A DNA stretch of 64,000 nucleotides from Phytopythium helicoides (GCA_024867545.1 JANFNE010000073.1:186001-250000), one strand, 5' to 3'. Counted from the stretch's first letter, positions 30,177 through 41,215 are shown. Translations and numbers: made by a program. The notes: generated by a model from the sequence alone, not told the origin.

Positions 30177-30194
30177 CGAGTCCCGGTAGGACCT
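30177..30194 (+). pseudogene. tRNA-Gln fragment (last 18 nt, TTG type)
   Basis: CGAGTCCCGGTAGGACCT is the 3' T-arm and acceptor strand of the TTG-type genes in the array and is followed by their usual spacer (CATTTATGTTCGCC). The upstream 54 nt are replaced by the recombinase pseudogene. Confidence 0.92.
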
Positions 30195-30432
30195 CATTTA
30201 TGTTCGCCGTGGCGTGGTGGTGTGAGTACTGTCGTATTGGTTGGCTTGTGTGGTGTGTGAGGAAGTGTTTGTTTATGGCGTGTTTGGCGTCGGGTGTATG
30301 TGTTGTGTGTGTGTTTTGATGCGTTGATGCGTTGATGTGATGATGTGTTGTTGTGTGTTGTTGTTGTGTAGTGTGTTGTTGGTTGTGTGTTGTTTGTATG
30401 TGTGTTTGTGTGTGTTAGTGAGTGTATGTGCT

Positions 30433-30504
30433 GGTCTTATGGTGTAATGGTTAGCACTCTGGACTCTGAATCCAGCGATCCGGGTTCAAATCCCGGTAGG
30501 ACCT
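30433..30504 (+). tRNA. tRNA-Gln(CTG), array gene 1
   Basis: Reference description for type C genes. 72 nt, no intron. The acceptor stem GGTCTTA pairs with TAGGACC (one G-U), discriminator T; anticodon stem CTGGA/TCCAG with loop CTCTGAA, so the anticodon is CTG (30466-30468). The B box is GGTTCAAATCC. Type C has C34, A56 and A58 and is followed 2 nt later by TTTT, a good Pol III terminator. This first copy follows a shorter, divergent spacer A, and its own downstream tract differs most from the others, as expected at an array edge. Next tRNA 704 bp on. Confidence 0.97.
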
Positions 30505-30746
30505 CGTTTTCTTTGCTCCTCGTCCTCTTTTTCCTTGCTCCTTGCTCCTTGCTCTTTGCTCTTTGCTCTTTGCTGCTTTTGCTCTTTGCTCTTTGCTGTT
30601 TTTGCATTTTGCTTTTTGCTTTTCGTTTTTTGCATTTCGCTTTTCGCTTTTCGCTTTTCGTTTTTTGCATTTCGCTTTTTGCATTTCGCTTTTTTACTTT
30701 TTACTTTTCGCTACACGCGCTCCGTGATCGGCTACATTTGTCCAAG

Positions 30747-30801
<55 letters not shown>

Positions 30802-31136
30802 GATGACGACGACGATGCGCGTTGTCTCAGCTGGTGGTTGTATTTGTGGTTGATTTAGGTTAATTTGGCCGTGTATGGTATGGCTTCCATCTCCTTGTCG
30901 CGGTGATTGCGCGTTTGGTTTGGCGGAGGCCGATATGATGTGGGTAGTGGATATATAGCTCGTTTTGTCATTGGAAGCACCGCGTGTGTAGGAGGTCAGA
31001 GAAGAGCGTTGGGAAAGGGAAAATCGTGTGGAATGTGGTGTGGAATGTGTTGTGGTGTGTGTGTCATGTATAGTATACCTGTATAGTATGGTGTTAGGGT
31101 TGTGTGTGTGTTTGTGTTTGTTGAGCTGGGTTAGGT

Positions 31137-31208
31137 GGTCTTATGGTGTAATGGTTAGCACTCTGGACTCTGAATCCAGCGATCCGGGTTCAAATCCCGG
31201 TAGGACCT
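31137..31208 (+). tRNA. tRNA-Gln(CTG), array gene 2, in a short unit
   Basis: Type C body, but its 5' flank (GAGCTGGGTTAGGT) is the one normally in front of TTG genes. The TTG gene and spacer A are absent between it and gene 1. Next tRNA 702 bp on. Confidence 0.97.
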
Positions 31209-31449
31209 CGTTTTCTTTGCTCCTCGTCCTCTTTTTCCTTGCTCCTTGCTCCTTGCTCCTTGCTCCTTGTTCTTTGTTCTTTGTTCTTTGTTCTTTGCTG
31301 TTTTTGCATTTTGCTTTTTGCTTTTCGCCTTTTGCTTTTCGCTTTTCGCTTTTCGCTTTTCGTTTTTTTGCATTTCGCTTTTTGCTTTTTGCTTTTTTAC
31401 TTTTTACTTTTCGCTACACGCGCTCCGTGATCGGCTACATTTGTCCAAG

Positions 31450-31500
<51 letters not shown>

Positions 31501-31838
31501 GATGACGACGACGACGATGCGCGTTGTCTCAGCTGGTGGTTGTATTTGTGGTTGATTTAGGTTAATTTGGCCGTGTATGGTATGGCTTCCATCTCCTTGT
31601 CGCGGTGATTGCGCGTTTGGTTTGGCGGAGGCCGATATGATGTGGGTAGTGGATATATAGCTCGTTTTGTCATTGGAAGCACCGCGTGTGTAGGAGGTCA
31701 GAGAAGAGCGTTGGGAAAGGGAAAATCGTGTGGAATGTGGTGTGGAATGTGTTGTGGTGTGTGTGTCATGTATAGTATACCTGTATAGTATGGTGTTAGG
31801 GTTGTGTGTGTGTTTGTGTTTGTTGAGCTGGGTTAGGT

Positions 31839-31910
31839 GGTCTTATGGTGTAATGGTTAGCACTCTGGACTTTGAATCCAGCGATCCGGGTTCGAGTCCC
31901 GGTAGGACCT
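31839..31910 (+). tRNA. tRNA-Gln(TTG), array gene 3
   Basis: Reference description for type T genes. Identical to type C except T34, G56 and G58: anticodon TTG (31872-31874), B box GGTTCGAGTCC. The 3' flank is CATTTATG, with no run of four T until 32030-32033, 120 nt downstream. Next tRNA 373 bp on. Confidence 0.97.
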
Positions 31911-32211
31911 CATTTATGTTCGCCGTGGCGTGGTGGTGTGAGTACTGTCGTATTGGTTGGCTTGTGTGGTGTGTGAGGAAGTGTTTGTTTATGGCTTGTT
32001 TGGTGTCGGGTGTATGTGTTGTGTGTGTGTTTTGATGCGTTGATGCGTTGATGTGATGATGTGATGATGTGTGTTGTAGTGAATGTGTGTTGTTGGTTGT
32101 GTGTTGTGTGTTGATAGTGTGTTTGTTGTTGTTGTTTGTGTGTTGTTTGTGTGTTGTTTGTATGTGTGTTGTTTGTATGTGTGTTTGTGTGTGTTAGTGA
32201 GTGTATGTGCT

Positions 32212-32283
32212 GGTCTTATGGTGTAATGGTTAGCACTCTGGACTCTGAATCCAGCGATCCGGGTTCAAATCCCGGTAGGACCT
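32212..32283 (+). tRNA. tRNA-Gln(CTG), array gene 4
   Basis: Type C. The preceding G/T repeat is one block shorter than usual. Next 705 bp on. Confidence 0.97.
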
Positions 32284-32531
32284 CGTTTTCTTTGCTCCTC
32301 GTCCTCTTTTTCCTTGCTCCTTGCTCCTTGCTCCTTGCTCCTTGTTCTTTGTTCTTTGTTCTTTGCTGTTTTTGCATTTTGCTTTTTGCTTTTCGCTTTT
32401 TGCATTTCGCTTTTTGCTTTTCGCTTTTCGCTTTTCGCTTTTCGTTTTTTTGCATTTCGCTTTTCGCTTTTTGCTTTTTTACTTTTTACTTTTCGCTACA
32501 CGCGCTCCGTGATCGGCTACATTTGTCCAAG

Positions 32532-32578
<47 letters not shown>

Positions 32579-32916
32579 GATGACGACGACGACGATGCGC
32601 GTTGTCTCAGCTGGTGGTTGTATTTGTGGTTGATTTAGGTTAATTTGGCCGTGTATGGTATGGCTTCCATCTCCTTGTCGCGGTGATTGCGCGTTTGGTT
32701 TGGCGGAGGCCGATATGATGTGGGTAGTGGATATATAGCTCGTTTTGTCATTGGAAGCACCGCGTGTGTAGGAGGTCAGAGAAGAGCGTTGGGAAAGGGA
32801 AAATCGTGTGGAATGTGGTGTGGAATGTGTTGTGGTGTGTGTGTCATGTATAGTATACCTGTATAGTATGGTGTTAGGGTTGTGTGTGTGTTTGTGTTTG
32901 TTGAGCTGGGTTAGGT

Positions 32917-32988
32917 GGTCTTATGGTGTAATGGTTAGCACTCTGGACTTTGAATCCAGCGATCCGGGTTCGAGTCCCGGTAGGACCT
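32917..32988 (+). tRNA. tRNA-Gln(TTG), array gene 5
   Basis: Type T. Next 384 bp on. Confidence 0.97.
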
Positions 32989-33300
32989 CATTTATGTTCG
33001 CCGTGGCGTGGTGGTGTGAGTACTGTCGTATTGGTTGGCTTGTGTGGTGTGTGAGGAAGTGTTTGTTTATGGCTTGTTTGGTGTCGGGTGTATGTGTTGT
33101 GTGTGTGTTTTGATGCGTTGATGCGTTGATGTGATGATGTGATGATGTGTGTTGTAGTGAATGTGTGTTGTTGGTTGTGTGTTGTGTGTTGATAGTGTGT
33201 TTGTTGTTGTTGTTTGTGTGTTGTTTGTGTGTTGTTTGTATGTGTGTTGTTTGTGTGTTGTTTGTATGTGTGTTTGTGTGTGTTAGTGAGTGTATGTGCT

Positions 33301-33372
33301 GGTCTTATGGTGTAATGGTTAGCACTCTGGACTCTGAATCCAGCGATCCGGGTTCAAATCCCGGTAGGACCT
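33301..33372 (+). tRNA. tRNA-Gln(CTG), array gene 6
   Basis: Type C. Next 715 bp on. Confidence 0.97.
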
Positions 33373-33622
33373 CGTTTTCTTTGCTCCTCGTCCTCTTTTT
33401 CCTTGCTCCTTGCTCCTTGCTCCTTGTTCCTTGTTCTTTGTTCTTTGTTCTTTGCTGTTTTTGCTCTTTGCTGTTTTTGCATTTTGCTTTTTGCTTTTCG
33501 CTTTTTGCTTTTCGCTTTTCGCTTTTCGCTTTTCGTTTTTTTGCATTTCGCTTTTCGCTTTTTGCTTTTTTACTTTTTACTTTTCGCTACACGCGCTCCG
33601 TGATCGGCTACATTTGTCCAAG

Positions 33623-33677
<55 letters not shown>

Positions 33678-34015
33678 GATGACGACGACGACGATGCGCG
33701 TTGTCTCAGCTGGTGGTTGTATTTGTGGTTGATTTAGGTTAATTTGGCCGTGTATGGTATGGCTTCCATCTCCTTGTCGCGGTGATTGCGCGTTTGGTTT
33801 GGCGGAGGCCGATATGATGTGGGTAGTGGATATATAGCTCGTTTTGTCATTGGAAGCACCGCGTGTGTAGGAGGTCAGAGAAGAGCGTTGGGAAAGGGAA
33901 AATCGTGTGGAATGTGGTGTGGAATGTGTTGTGGTGTGTGTGTCATGTATAGTATACCTGTATAGTATGGTGTTAGGGTTGTGTGTGTGTTTGTGTTTGT
34001 TGAGCTGGGTTAGGT

Positions 34016-34087
34016 GGTCTTATGGTGTAATGGTTAGCACTCTGGACTTTGAATCCAGCGATCCGGGTTCGAGTCCCGGTAGGACCT
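34016..34087 (+). tRNA. tRNA-Gln(TTG), array gene 7
   Basis: Type T. Spacer A downstream has one GATGCGTT fewer. Next 376 bp on. Confidence 0.97.
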
Positions 34088-34391
34088 CATTTATGTTCGC
34101 CGTGGCGTGGTGGTGTGAGTACTGTCGTATTGGTTGGCTTGTGTGGTGTGTGAGGAAGTGTTTGTTTATGGCTTGTTTGGTGTCGGGTGTATGTGTTGTG
34201 TGTGTGTTTTGATGCGTTGATGTGATGATGTGATGATGTGTGTTGTAGTGAATGTGTGTTGTTGGTTGTGTGTTGTGTGTTGATAGTGTGTTTGTTGTTG
34301 TTGTTTGTGTGTTGTTTGTGTGTTGTTTGTATGTGTGTTGTTTGTGTGTTGTTTGTATGTGTGTTTGTGTGTGTTAGTGAGTGTATGTGCT

Positions 34392-34463
34392 GGTCTTATG
34401 GTGTAATGGTTAGCACTCTGGACTCTGAATCCAGCGATCCGGGTTCAAATCCCGGTAGGACCT
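34392..34463 (+). tRNA. tRNA-Gln(CTG), array gene 8
   Basis: Type C. Next 703 bp on. Confidence 0.97.
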
Positions 34464-34713
34464 CGTTTTCTTTGCTCCTCGTCCTCTTTTTCCTTGCTCC
34501 TTGCTCCTTGCTCCTTGTTCCTTGCTCCTTGCTCTTTGTTCTTTGCTGTTTTTGCTCTTTGCTGTTTTTGCATTTTGCTTTTTGCTTTTCGCTTTTTGCT
34601 TTTCGCTTTTCGCTTTTCGCTTTTCGTTTTTTTGCATTTCGCTTTTCGCTTTTTGCTTTTTTACTTTTTACTTTTCGCTACACGCGCTCCGTGATCGGCT
34701 ACATTTGTCCAAG

Positions 34714-34756
<43 letters not shown>

Positions 34757-35094
34757 GATGACGACGACGACGATGCGCGTTGTCTCAGCTGGTGGTTGTA
34801 TTTGTGGTTGATTTAGGTTAATTTGGCCGTGTATGGTATGGCTTCCATCTCCTTGTCGCGGTGATTGCGCGTTTGGTTTGGCGGAGGCCGATATGATGTG
34901 GGTAGTGGATATATAGCTCGTTTTGTCATTGGAAGCACCGCGTGTGTAGGAGGTCAGAGAAGAGCGTTGGGAAAGGGAAAATCGTGTGGAATGTGGTGTG
35001 GAATGTGTTGTGGTGTGTGTGTCATGTATAGTATACCTGTATAGTATGGTGTTAGGGTTGTGTGTGTGTTTGTGTTTGTTGAGCTGGGTTAGGT

Positions 35095-35166
35095 GGTCTT
35101 ATGGTGTAATGGTTAGCACTCTGGACTTTGAATCCAGCGATCCGGGTTCGAGTCCCGGTAGGACCT
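35095..35166 (+). tRNA. tRNA-Gln(TTG), array gene 9
   Basis: Type T. Next 384 bp on. Confidence 0.97.
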
Positions 35167-35478
35167 CATTTATGTTCGCCGTGGCGTGGTGGTGTGAGTA
35201 CTGTCGTATTGGTTGGCTTGTGTGGTGTGTGAGGAAGTGTTTGTTTATGGCTTGTTTGGTGTCGGGTGTATGTGTTGTGTGTGTGTTTTGATGCGTTGAT
35301 GCGTTGATGTGATGATGTGATGATGTGTGTTGTAGTGAATGTGTGTTGTTGGTTGTGTGTTGTGTGTTGATAGTGTGTTTGTTGTTGTTGTTTGTGTGTT
35401 GTTTGTGTGTTGTTTGTATGTGTGTTGTTTGTGTGTTGTTTGTATGTGTGTTTGTGTGTGTTAGTGAGTGTATGTGCT

Positions 35479-35550
35479 GGTCTTATGGTGTAATGGTTAG
35501 CACTCTGGACTCTGAATCCAGCGATCCGGGTTCAAATCCCGGTAGGACCT
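35479..35550 (+). tRNA. tRNA-Gln(CTG), array gene 10
   Basis: Type C. Next 701 bp on, another CTG gene. Confidence 0.97.
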
Positions 35551-35786
35551 CGTTTTCTTTGCTCCTCGTCCTCTTTTTCCTTGCTCCTTGCTCCTTGTTC
35601 TTTGTTCTTTGTTCTTTGCTGTTTTTGCTCTTTGCTGTTTTTGCATTTTGCTTTTTGCTTTTCGCTTTTTGCTTTTCGCTTTTCGCTTTTCGCTTTTCGT
35701 TTTTTTGCATTTCGCTTTTCGCTTTTTGCTTTTTTACTTTTTACTTTTCGCTACACGCGCTCCGTGATCGGCTACATTTGTCCAAG

Positions 35787-35841
<55 letters not shown>

Positions 35842-36179
35842 GATGACGACGACGACGATGCGCGTTGTCTCAGCTGGTGGTTGTATTTGTGGTTGATTTA
35901 GGTTAATTTGGCCGTGTATGGTATGGCTTCCATCTCCTTGTCGCGGTGATTGCGCGTTTGGTTTGGCGGAGGCCGATATGATGTGGGTAGTGGATATATA
36001 GCTCGTTTTGTCATTGGAAGCACCGCGTGTGTAGGAGGTCAGAGAAGAGCGTTGGGAAAGGGAAAATCGTGTGGAATGTGGTGTGGAATGTGTTGTGGTG
36101 TGTGTGTCATGTATAGTATACCTGTATAGTATGGTGTTAGGGTTGTGTGTGTGTTTGTGTTTGTTGAGCTGGGTTAGGT

Positions 36180-36251
36180 GGTCTTATGGTGTAATGGTTA
36201 GCACTCTGGACTCTGAATCCAGCGATCCGGGTTCAAATCCCGGTAGGACCT
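36180..36251 (+). tRNA. tRNA-Gln(CTG), array gene 11, in a short unit
   Basis: Type C body behind a TTG-type 5' flank. Its unit carries the GGCCATGTATGG variant (about 36610). Next 699 bp on. Confidence 0.97.
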
Positions 36252-36501
36252 CGTTTTCTTTGCTCCTCGTCCTCTTTTTCCTTGCTCCTTGCTCCTTGCT
36301 CCTTGCTCCTTGTTCTTTGTTCTTTGTTCTTTGCTGTTTTTGCTCTTTGCTGTTTTTGCATTTTGCTTTTTGCTTTTCGCTTTTTGCTTTTCGCTTTTCG
36401 CTTTTCGCTTTTCGTTTTTTTGCATTTCGCTTTTCGCTTTTTGCTTTTTTACTTTTTACTTTTCGCTACACGCGCTCCGTGATCGGCTACATTTGTCCAA
36501 G

Positions 36502-36540
<39 letters not shown>

Positions 36541-36878
36541 GATGACGACGACGACGATGCGCGTTGTCTCAGCTGGTGGTTGTATTTGTGGTTGATTTAG
36601 GTTAATTTGGCCATGTATGGTATGGCTTCCATCTCCTTGTCGCGGTGATTGCGCGTTTGGTTTGGCGGAGGCCGATATGATGTGGGTAGTGGATATATAG
36701 CTCGTTTTGTCATTGGAAGCACCGCGTGTGTAGGAGGTCAGAGAAGAGCGTTGGGAAAGGGAAAATCGTGTGGAATGTGGTGTGGAATGTGTTGTGGTGT
36801 GTGTGTCATGTATAGTATACCTGTATAGTATGGTGTTAGGGTTGTGTGTGTGTTTGTGTTTGTTGAGCTGGGTTAGGT

Positions 36879-36950
36879 GGTCTTATGGTGTAATGGTTAG
36901 CACTCTGGACTTTGAATCCAGCGATCCGGGTTCGAGTCCCGGTAGGACCT
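36879..36950 (+). tRNA. tRNA-Gln(TTG), array gene 12
   Basis: Type T. Next 373 bp on. Confidence 0.97.
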
Positions 36951-37251
36951 CATTTATGTTCGCCGTGGCGTGGTGGTGTGAGTACTGTCGTATTGGTTGG
37001 CTTGTGTGGTGTGTGAGGAAGTGTTTGTTTATGGCTTGTTTGGTGTCGGGTGTATGTGTTGTGTGTGTGTTTTGATGCGTTGATGCGTTGATGTGATGAT
37101 GTGATGATGTGTGTTGTAGTGAATGTGTGTTGTTGGTTGTGTGTTGTGTGTTGATAGTGTGTTTGTTGTTGTTGTTTGTGTGTTGTTTGTGTGTTGTTTG
37201 TATGTGTGTTGTTTGTATGTGTGTTTGTGTGTGTTAGTGAGTGTATGTGCT

Positions 37252-37323
37252 GGTCTTATGGTGTAATGGTTAGCACTCTGGACTCTGAATCCAGCGATCC
37301 GGGTTCAAATCCCGGTAGGACCT
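37252..37323 (+). tRNA. tRNA-Gln(CTG), array gene 13
   Basis: Type C, with the shorter G/T repeat as at gene 4. Next 705 bp on. Confidence 0.97.
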
Positions 37324-37571
37324 CGTTTTCTTTGCTCCTCGTCCTCTTTTTCCTTGCTCCTTGCTCCTTGCTCCTTGCTCCTTGTTCTTTGTTCTTTGTT
37401 CTTTGCTGTTTTTGCATTTTGCTTTTTGCTTTTCGCTTTTTGCATTTCGCTTTTTGCTTTTCGCTTTTCGCTTTTCGCTTTTCGTTTTTTTGCATTTCGC
37501 TTTTCGCTTTTTGCTTTTTTACTTTTTACTTTTCGCTACACGCGCTCCGTGATCGGCTACATTTGTCCAAG

Positions 37572-37618
<47 letters not shown>

Positions 37619-37956
37619 GATGACGACGACGACGATGCGCGTTGTCTCAGCTGGTGGTTGTATTTGTGGTTGATTTAGGTTAATTTGGCCGTGTATGGTA
37701 TGGCTTCCATCTCCTTGTCGCGGTGATTGCGCGTTTGGTTTGGCGGAGGCCGATATGATGTGGGTAGTGGATATATAGCTCGTTTTGTCATTGGAAGCAC
37801 CGCGTGTGTAGGAGGTCAGAGAAGAGCGTTGGGAAAGGGAAAATCGTGTGGAATGTGGTGTGGAATGTGTTGTGGTGTGTGTGTCATGTATAGTATACCT
37901 GTATAGTATGGTGTTAGGGTTGTGTGTGTGTTTGTGTTTGTTGAGCTGGGTTAGGT

Positions 37957-38028
37957 GGTCTTATGGTGTAATGGTTAGCACTCTGGACTTTGAATCCAGC
38001 GATCCGGGTTCGAGTCCCGGTAGGACCT
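37957..38028 (+). tRNA. tRNA-Gln(TTG), array gene 14
   Basis: Type T. Next 373 bp on. Confidence 0.97.
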
Positions 38029-38329
38029 CATTTATGTTCGCCGTGGCGTGGTGGTGTGAGTACTGTCGTATTGGTTGGCTTGTGTGGTGTGTGAGGAAGT
38101 GTTTGTTTATGGCTTGTTTGGTGTCGGGTGTATGTGTTGTGTGTGTGTTTTGATGCGTTGATGCGTTGATGTGACGATGTGATGATGTGTGTTGTAGTGA
38201 ATGTGTGTTGTTGGTTGTGTGTTGTGTGTTGATAGTGTGTTTGTTGTTGTTGTTTGTGTGTTGTTTGTGTGTTGTTTGTATGTGTGTTGTTTGTATGTGT
38301 GTTTGTGTGTGTTAGTGAGTGTATGTGCT

Positions 38330-38401
38330 GGTCTTATGGTGTAATGGTTAGCACTCTGGACTCTGAATCCAGCGATCCGGGTTCAAATCCCGGTAGGACC
38401 T
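38330..38401 (+). tRNA. tRNA-Gln(CTG), array gene 15
   Basis: Type C, with the shorter G/T repeat. Next 697 bp on. Confidence 0.97.
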
Positions 38402-38649
38402 CGTTTTCTTTGCTCCTCGTCCTCTTTTTCCTTGCTCCTTGCTCCTTGCTCCTTGCTCCTTGTTCTTTGTTCTTTGTTCTTTGCTGTTTTTGCATTTTGC
38501 TTTTTGCTTTTCGCTTTTTGCATTTCGCTTTTTGCTTTTCGCTTTTCGCTTTTCGCTTTTCGTTTTTTTGCATTTCGCTTTTCGCTTTTTGCTTTTTTAC
38601 TTTTTACTTTTCGCTACACGCGCTCCGTGATCGGCTACATTTGTCCAAG

Positions 38650-38688
<39 letters not shown>

Positions 38689-39026
38689 GATGACGACGAC
38701 GACGATGCGCGTTGTCTCAGCTGGTGGTTGTATTTGTGGTTGATTTAGGTTAATTTGGCCGTGTATGGTATGGCTTCCATCTCCTTGTCGCGGTGATTGC
38801 GCGTTTGGTTTGGCGGAGGCCGATATGATGTGGGTAGTGGATATATAGCTCGTTTTGTCATTGGAAGCACCGCGTGTGTAGGAGGTCAGAGAAGAGCGTT
38901 GGGAAAGGGAAAATCGTGTGGAATGTGGTGTGGAATGTGTTGTGGTGTGTGTGTCATGTATAGTATACCTGTATAGTATGGTGTTAGGGTTGTGTGTGTG
39001 TTTGTGTTTGTTGAGCTGGGTTAGGT

Positions 39027-39098
39027 GGTCTTATGGTGTAATGGTTAGCACTCTGGACTTTGAATCCAGCGATCCGGGTTCGAGTCCCGGTAGGACCT
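39027..39098 (+). tRNA. tRNA-Gln(TTG), array gene 16
   Basis: Type T. Next only 384 bp on, the hybrid gene. Confidence 0.97.
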
Positions 39099-39410
39099 CA
39101 TTTATGTTCGCCGTGGCGTGGTGGTGTGAGTACTGTCGTATTGGTTGGCTTGTGTGGTGTGTGAGGAAGTGTTTGTTTATGGCTTGTTTGGTGTCGGGTG
39201 TATGTGTTGTGTGTGTGTTTTGATGCGTTGATGCGTTGATGTGATGATGTGATGATGTGTGTTGTAGTGAATGTGTGTTGTTGGTTGTGTGTTGTGTGTT
39301 GATAGTGTGTTTGTTGTTGTTGTTTGTGTGTTGTTTGTGTGTTGTTTGTATGTGTGTTGTTTGTGTGTTGTTTGTATGTGTGTTTGTGTGTGTTAGTGAG
39401 TGTATGTGCT

Positions 39411-39482
39411 GGTCTTATGGTGTAATGGTTAGCACTCTGGACTCTGAATCCAGCGATCCGGGTTCGAGTCCCGGTAGGACCT
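39411..39482 (+). tRNA. tRNA-Gln(CTG), array gene 17, hybrid of the two types
   Basis: The anticodon is CTG (C34) but the T-arm is type T (G56, G58), and the 3' flank is spacer A rather than the pyrimidine tract. Spacer A precedes it as well. The exchange point must lie between positions 35 and 55 of the tRNA. Folding is unaffected. Next 384 bp on. Confidence 0.97.
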
Positions 39483-39794
39483 CATTTATGTTCGCCGTGG
39501 CGTGGTGGTGTGAGTACTGTCGTATTGGTTGGCTTGTGTGGTGTGTGAGGAAGTGTTTGTTTATGGCTTGTTTGGTGTCGGGTGTATGTGTTGTGTGTGT
39601 GTTTTGATGCGTTGATGCGTTGATGTGATGATGTGATGATGTGTGTTGTAGTGAATGTGTGTTGTTGGTTGTGTGTTGTGTGTTGATAGTGTGTTTGTTG
39701 TTGTTGTTTGTGTGTTGTTTGTGTGTTGTTTGTATGTGTGTTGTTTGTGTGTTGTTTGTATGTGTGTTTGTGTGTGTTAGTGAGTGTATGTGCT

Positions 39795-39866
39795 GGTCTT
39801 ATGGTGTAATGGTTAGCACTCTGGACTCTGAATCCAGCGATCCGGGTTCAAATCCCGGTAGGACCT
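39795..39866 (+). tRNA. tRNA-Gln(CTG), array gene 18
   Basis: Type C. Next 715 bp on. Confidence 0.97.
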
Positions 39867-40116
39867 CGTTTTCTTTGCTCCTCGTCCTCTTTTTCCTTGC
39901 TCCTTGCTCCTTGCTCCTTGCTCCTTGCTCCTTGCTCTTTGTTCTTTGCTGTTTTTGCTCTTTGCTGTTTTTGCATTTTGCTTTTTGCTTTTCGCTTTTT
40001 GCTTTTCGCTTTTCGCTTTTCGCTTTTCGTTTTTTTGCATTTCGCTTTTCGCTTTTTGCTTTTTTACTTTTTACTTTTCGCTACACGCGCTCCGTGATCG
40101 GCTACATTTGTCCAAG

Positions 40117-40171
<55 letters not shown>

Positions 40172-40509
40172 GATGACGACGACGACGATGCGCGTTGTCT
40201 CAGCTGGTGGTTGTATTTGTGGTTGATTTAGGTTAATTTGGCCGTGTATGGTATGGCTTCCATCTCCTTGTCGCGGTGATTGCGCGTTTGGTTTGGCGGA
40301 GGCCGATATGATGTGGGTAGTGGATATATAGCTCGTTTTGTCATTGGAAGCACCGCGTGTGTAGGAGGTCAGAGAAGAGCGTTGGGAAAGGGAAAATCGT
40401 GTGGAATGTGGTGTGGAATGTGTTGTGGTGTGTGTGTCATGTATAGTATACCTGTATAGTATGGTGTTAGGGTTGTGTGTGTGTTTGTGTTTGTTGAGCT
40501 GGGTTAGGT

Positions 40510-40581
40510 GGTCTTATGGTGTAATGGTTAGCACTCTGGACTTTGAATCCAGCGATCCGGGTTCGAGTCCCGGTAGGACCT
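40510..40581 (+). tRNA. tRNA-Gln(TTG), array gene 19
   Basis: Type T. Next 384 bp on. Confidence 0.97.
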
Positions 40582-40893
40582 CATTTATGTTCGCCGTGGC
40601 GTGGTGGTGTGAGTACTGTCGTATTGGTTGGCTTGTGTGGTGTGTGAGGAAGTGTTTGTTTATGGCTTGTTTGGTGTCGGGTGTATGTGTTGTGTGTGTG
40701 TTTTGATGCGTTGATGCGTTGATGTGATGATGTGATGATGTGTGTTGTAGTGAATGTGTGTTGTTGGTTGTGTGTTGTGTGTTGATAGTGTGTTTGTTGT
40801 TGTTGTTTGTGTGTTGTTTGTGTGTTGTTTGTATGTGTGTTGTTTGTGTGTTGTTTGTATGTGTGTTTGTGTGTGTTAGTGAGTGTATGTGCT

Positions 40894-40965
40894 GGTCTTA
40901 TGGTGTAATGGTTAGCACTCTGGACTCTGAATCCAGCGATCCGGGTTCAAATCCCGGTAGGACCT
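40894..40965 (+). tRNA. tRNA-Gln(CTG), array gene 20
   Basis: Type C. Next 715 bp on. Confidence 0.97.
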
Positions 40966-41215
40966 CGTTTTCTTTGCTCCTCGTCCTCTTTTTCCTTGCT
41001 CCTTGCTCCTTGCTCCTTGCTCCTTGCTCCTTGCTCTTTGTTCTTTGCTGTTTTTGCTCTTTGCTGTTTTTGCATTTTGCTTTTTGCTTTTCGCTTTTTG
41101 CTTTTCGCTTTTCGCTTTTCGCTTTTCGTTTTTTTGCATTTCGCTTTTCGCTTTTTGCTTTTTTACTTTTTACTTTTCGCTACACGCGCTCCGTGATCGG
41201 CTACATTTGTCCAAG

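Noticed and set aside
31092..31112. TTAGGG words upstream of each tRNA as telomeric repeats
   Set aside because: Only one TTAGGG occurs per unit, with no tandem run.
31651..31660. GGATATATAG about 180 bp before each TTG-type 5' flank as a TATA box
   Set aside because: Pol III tRNA genes have internal promoters and upstream TATA-like elements lie near -30; conservation here equals that of the whole constant segment.
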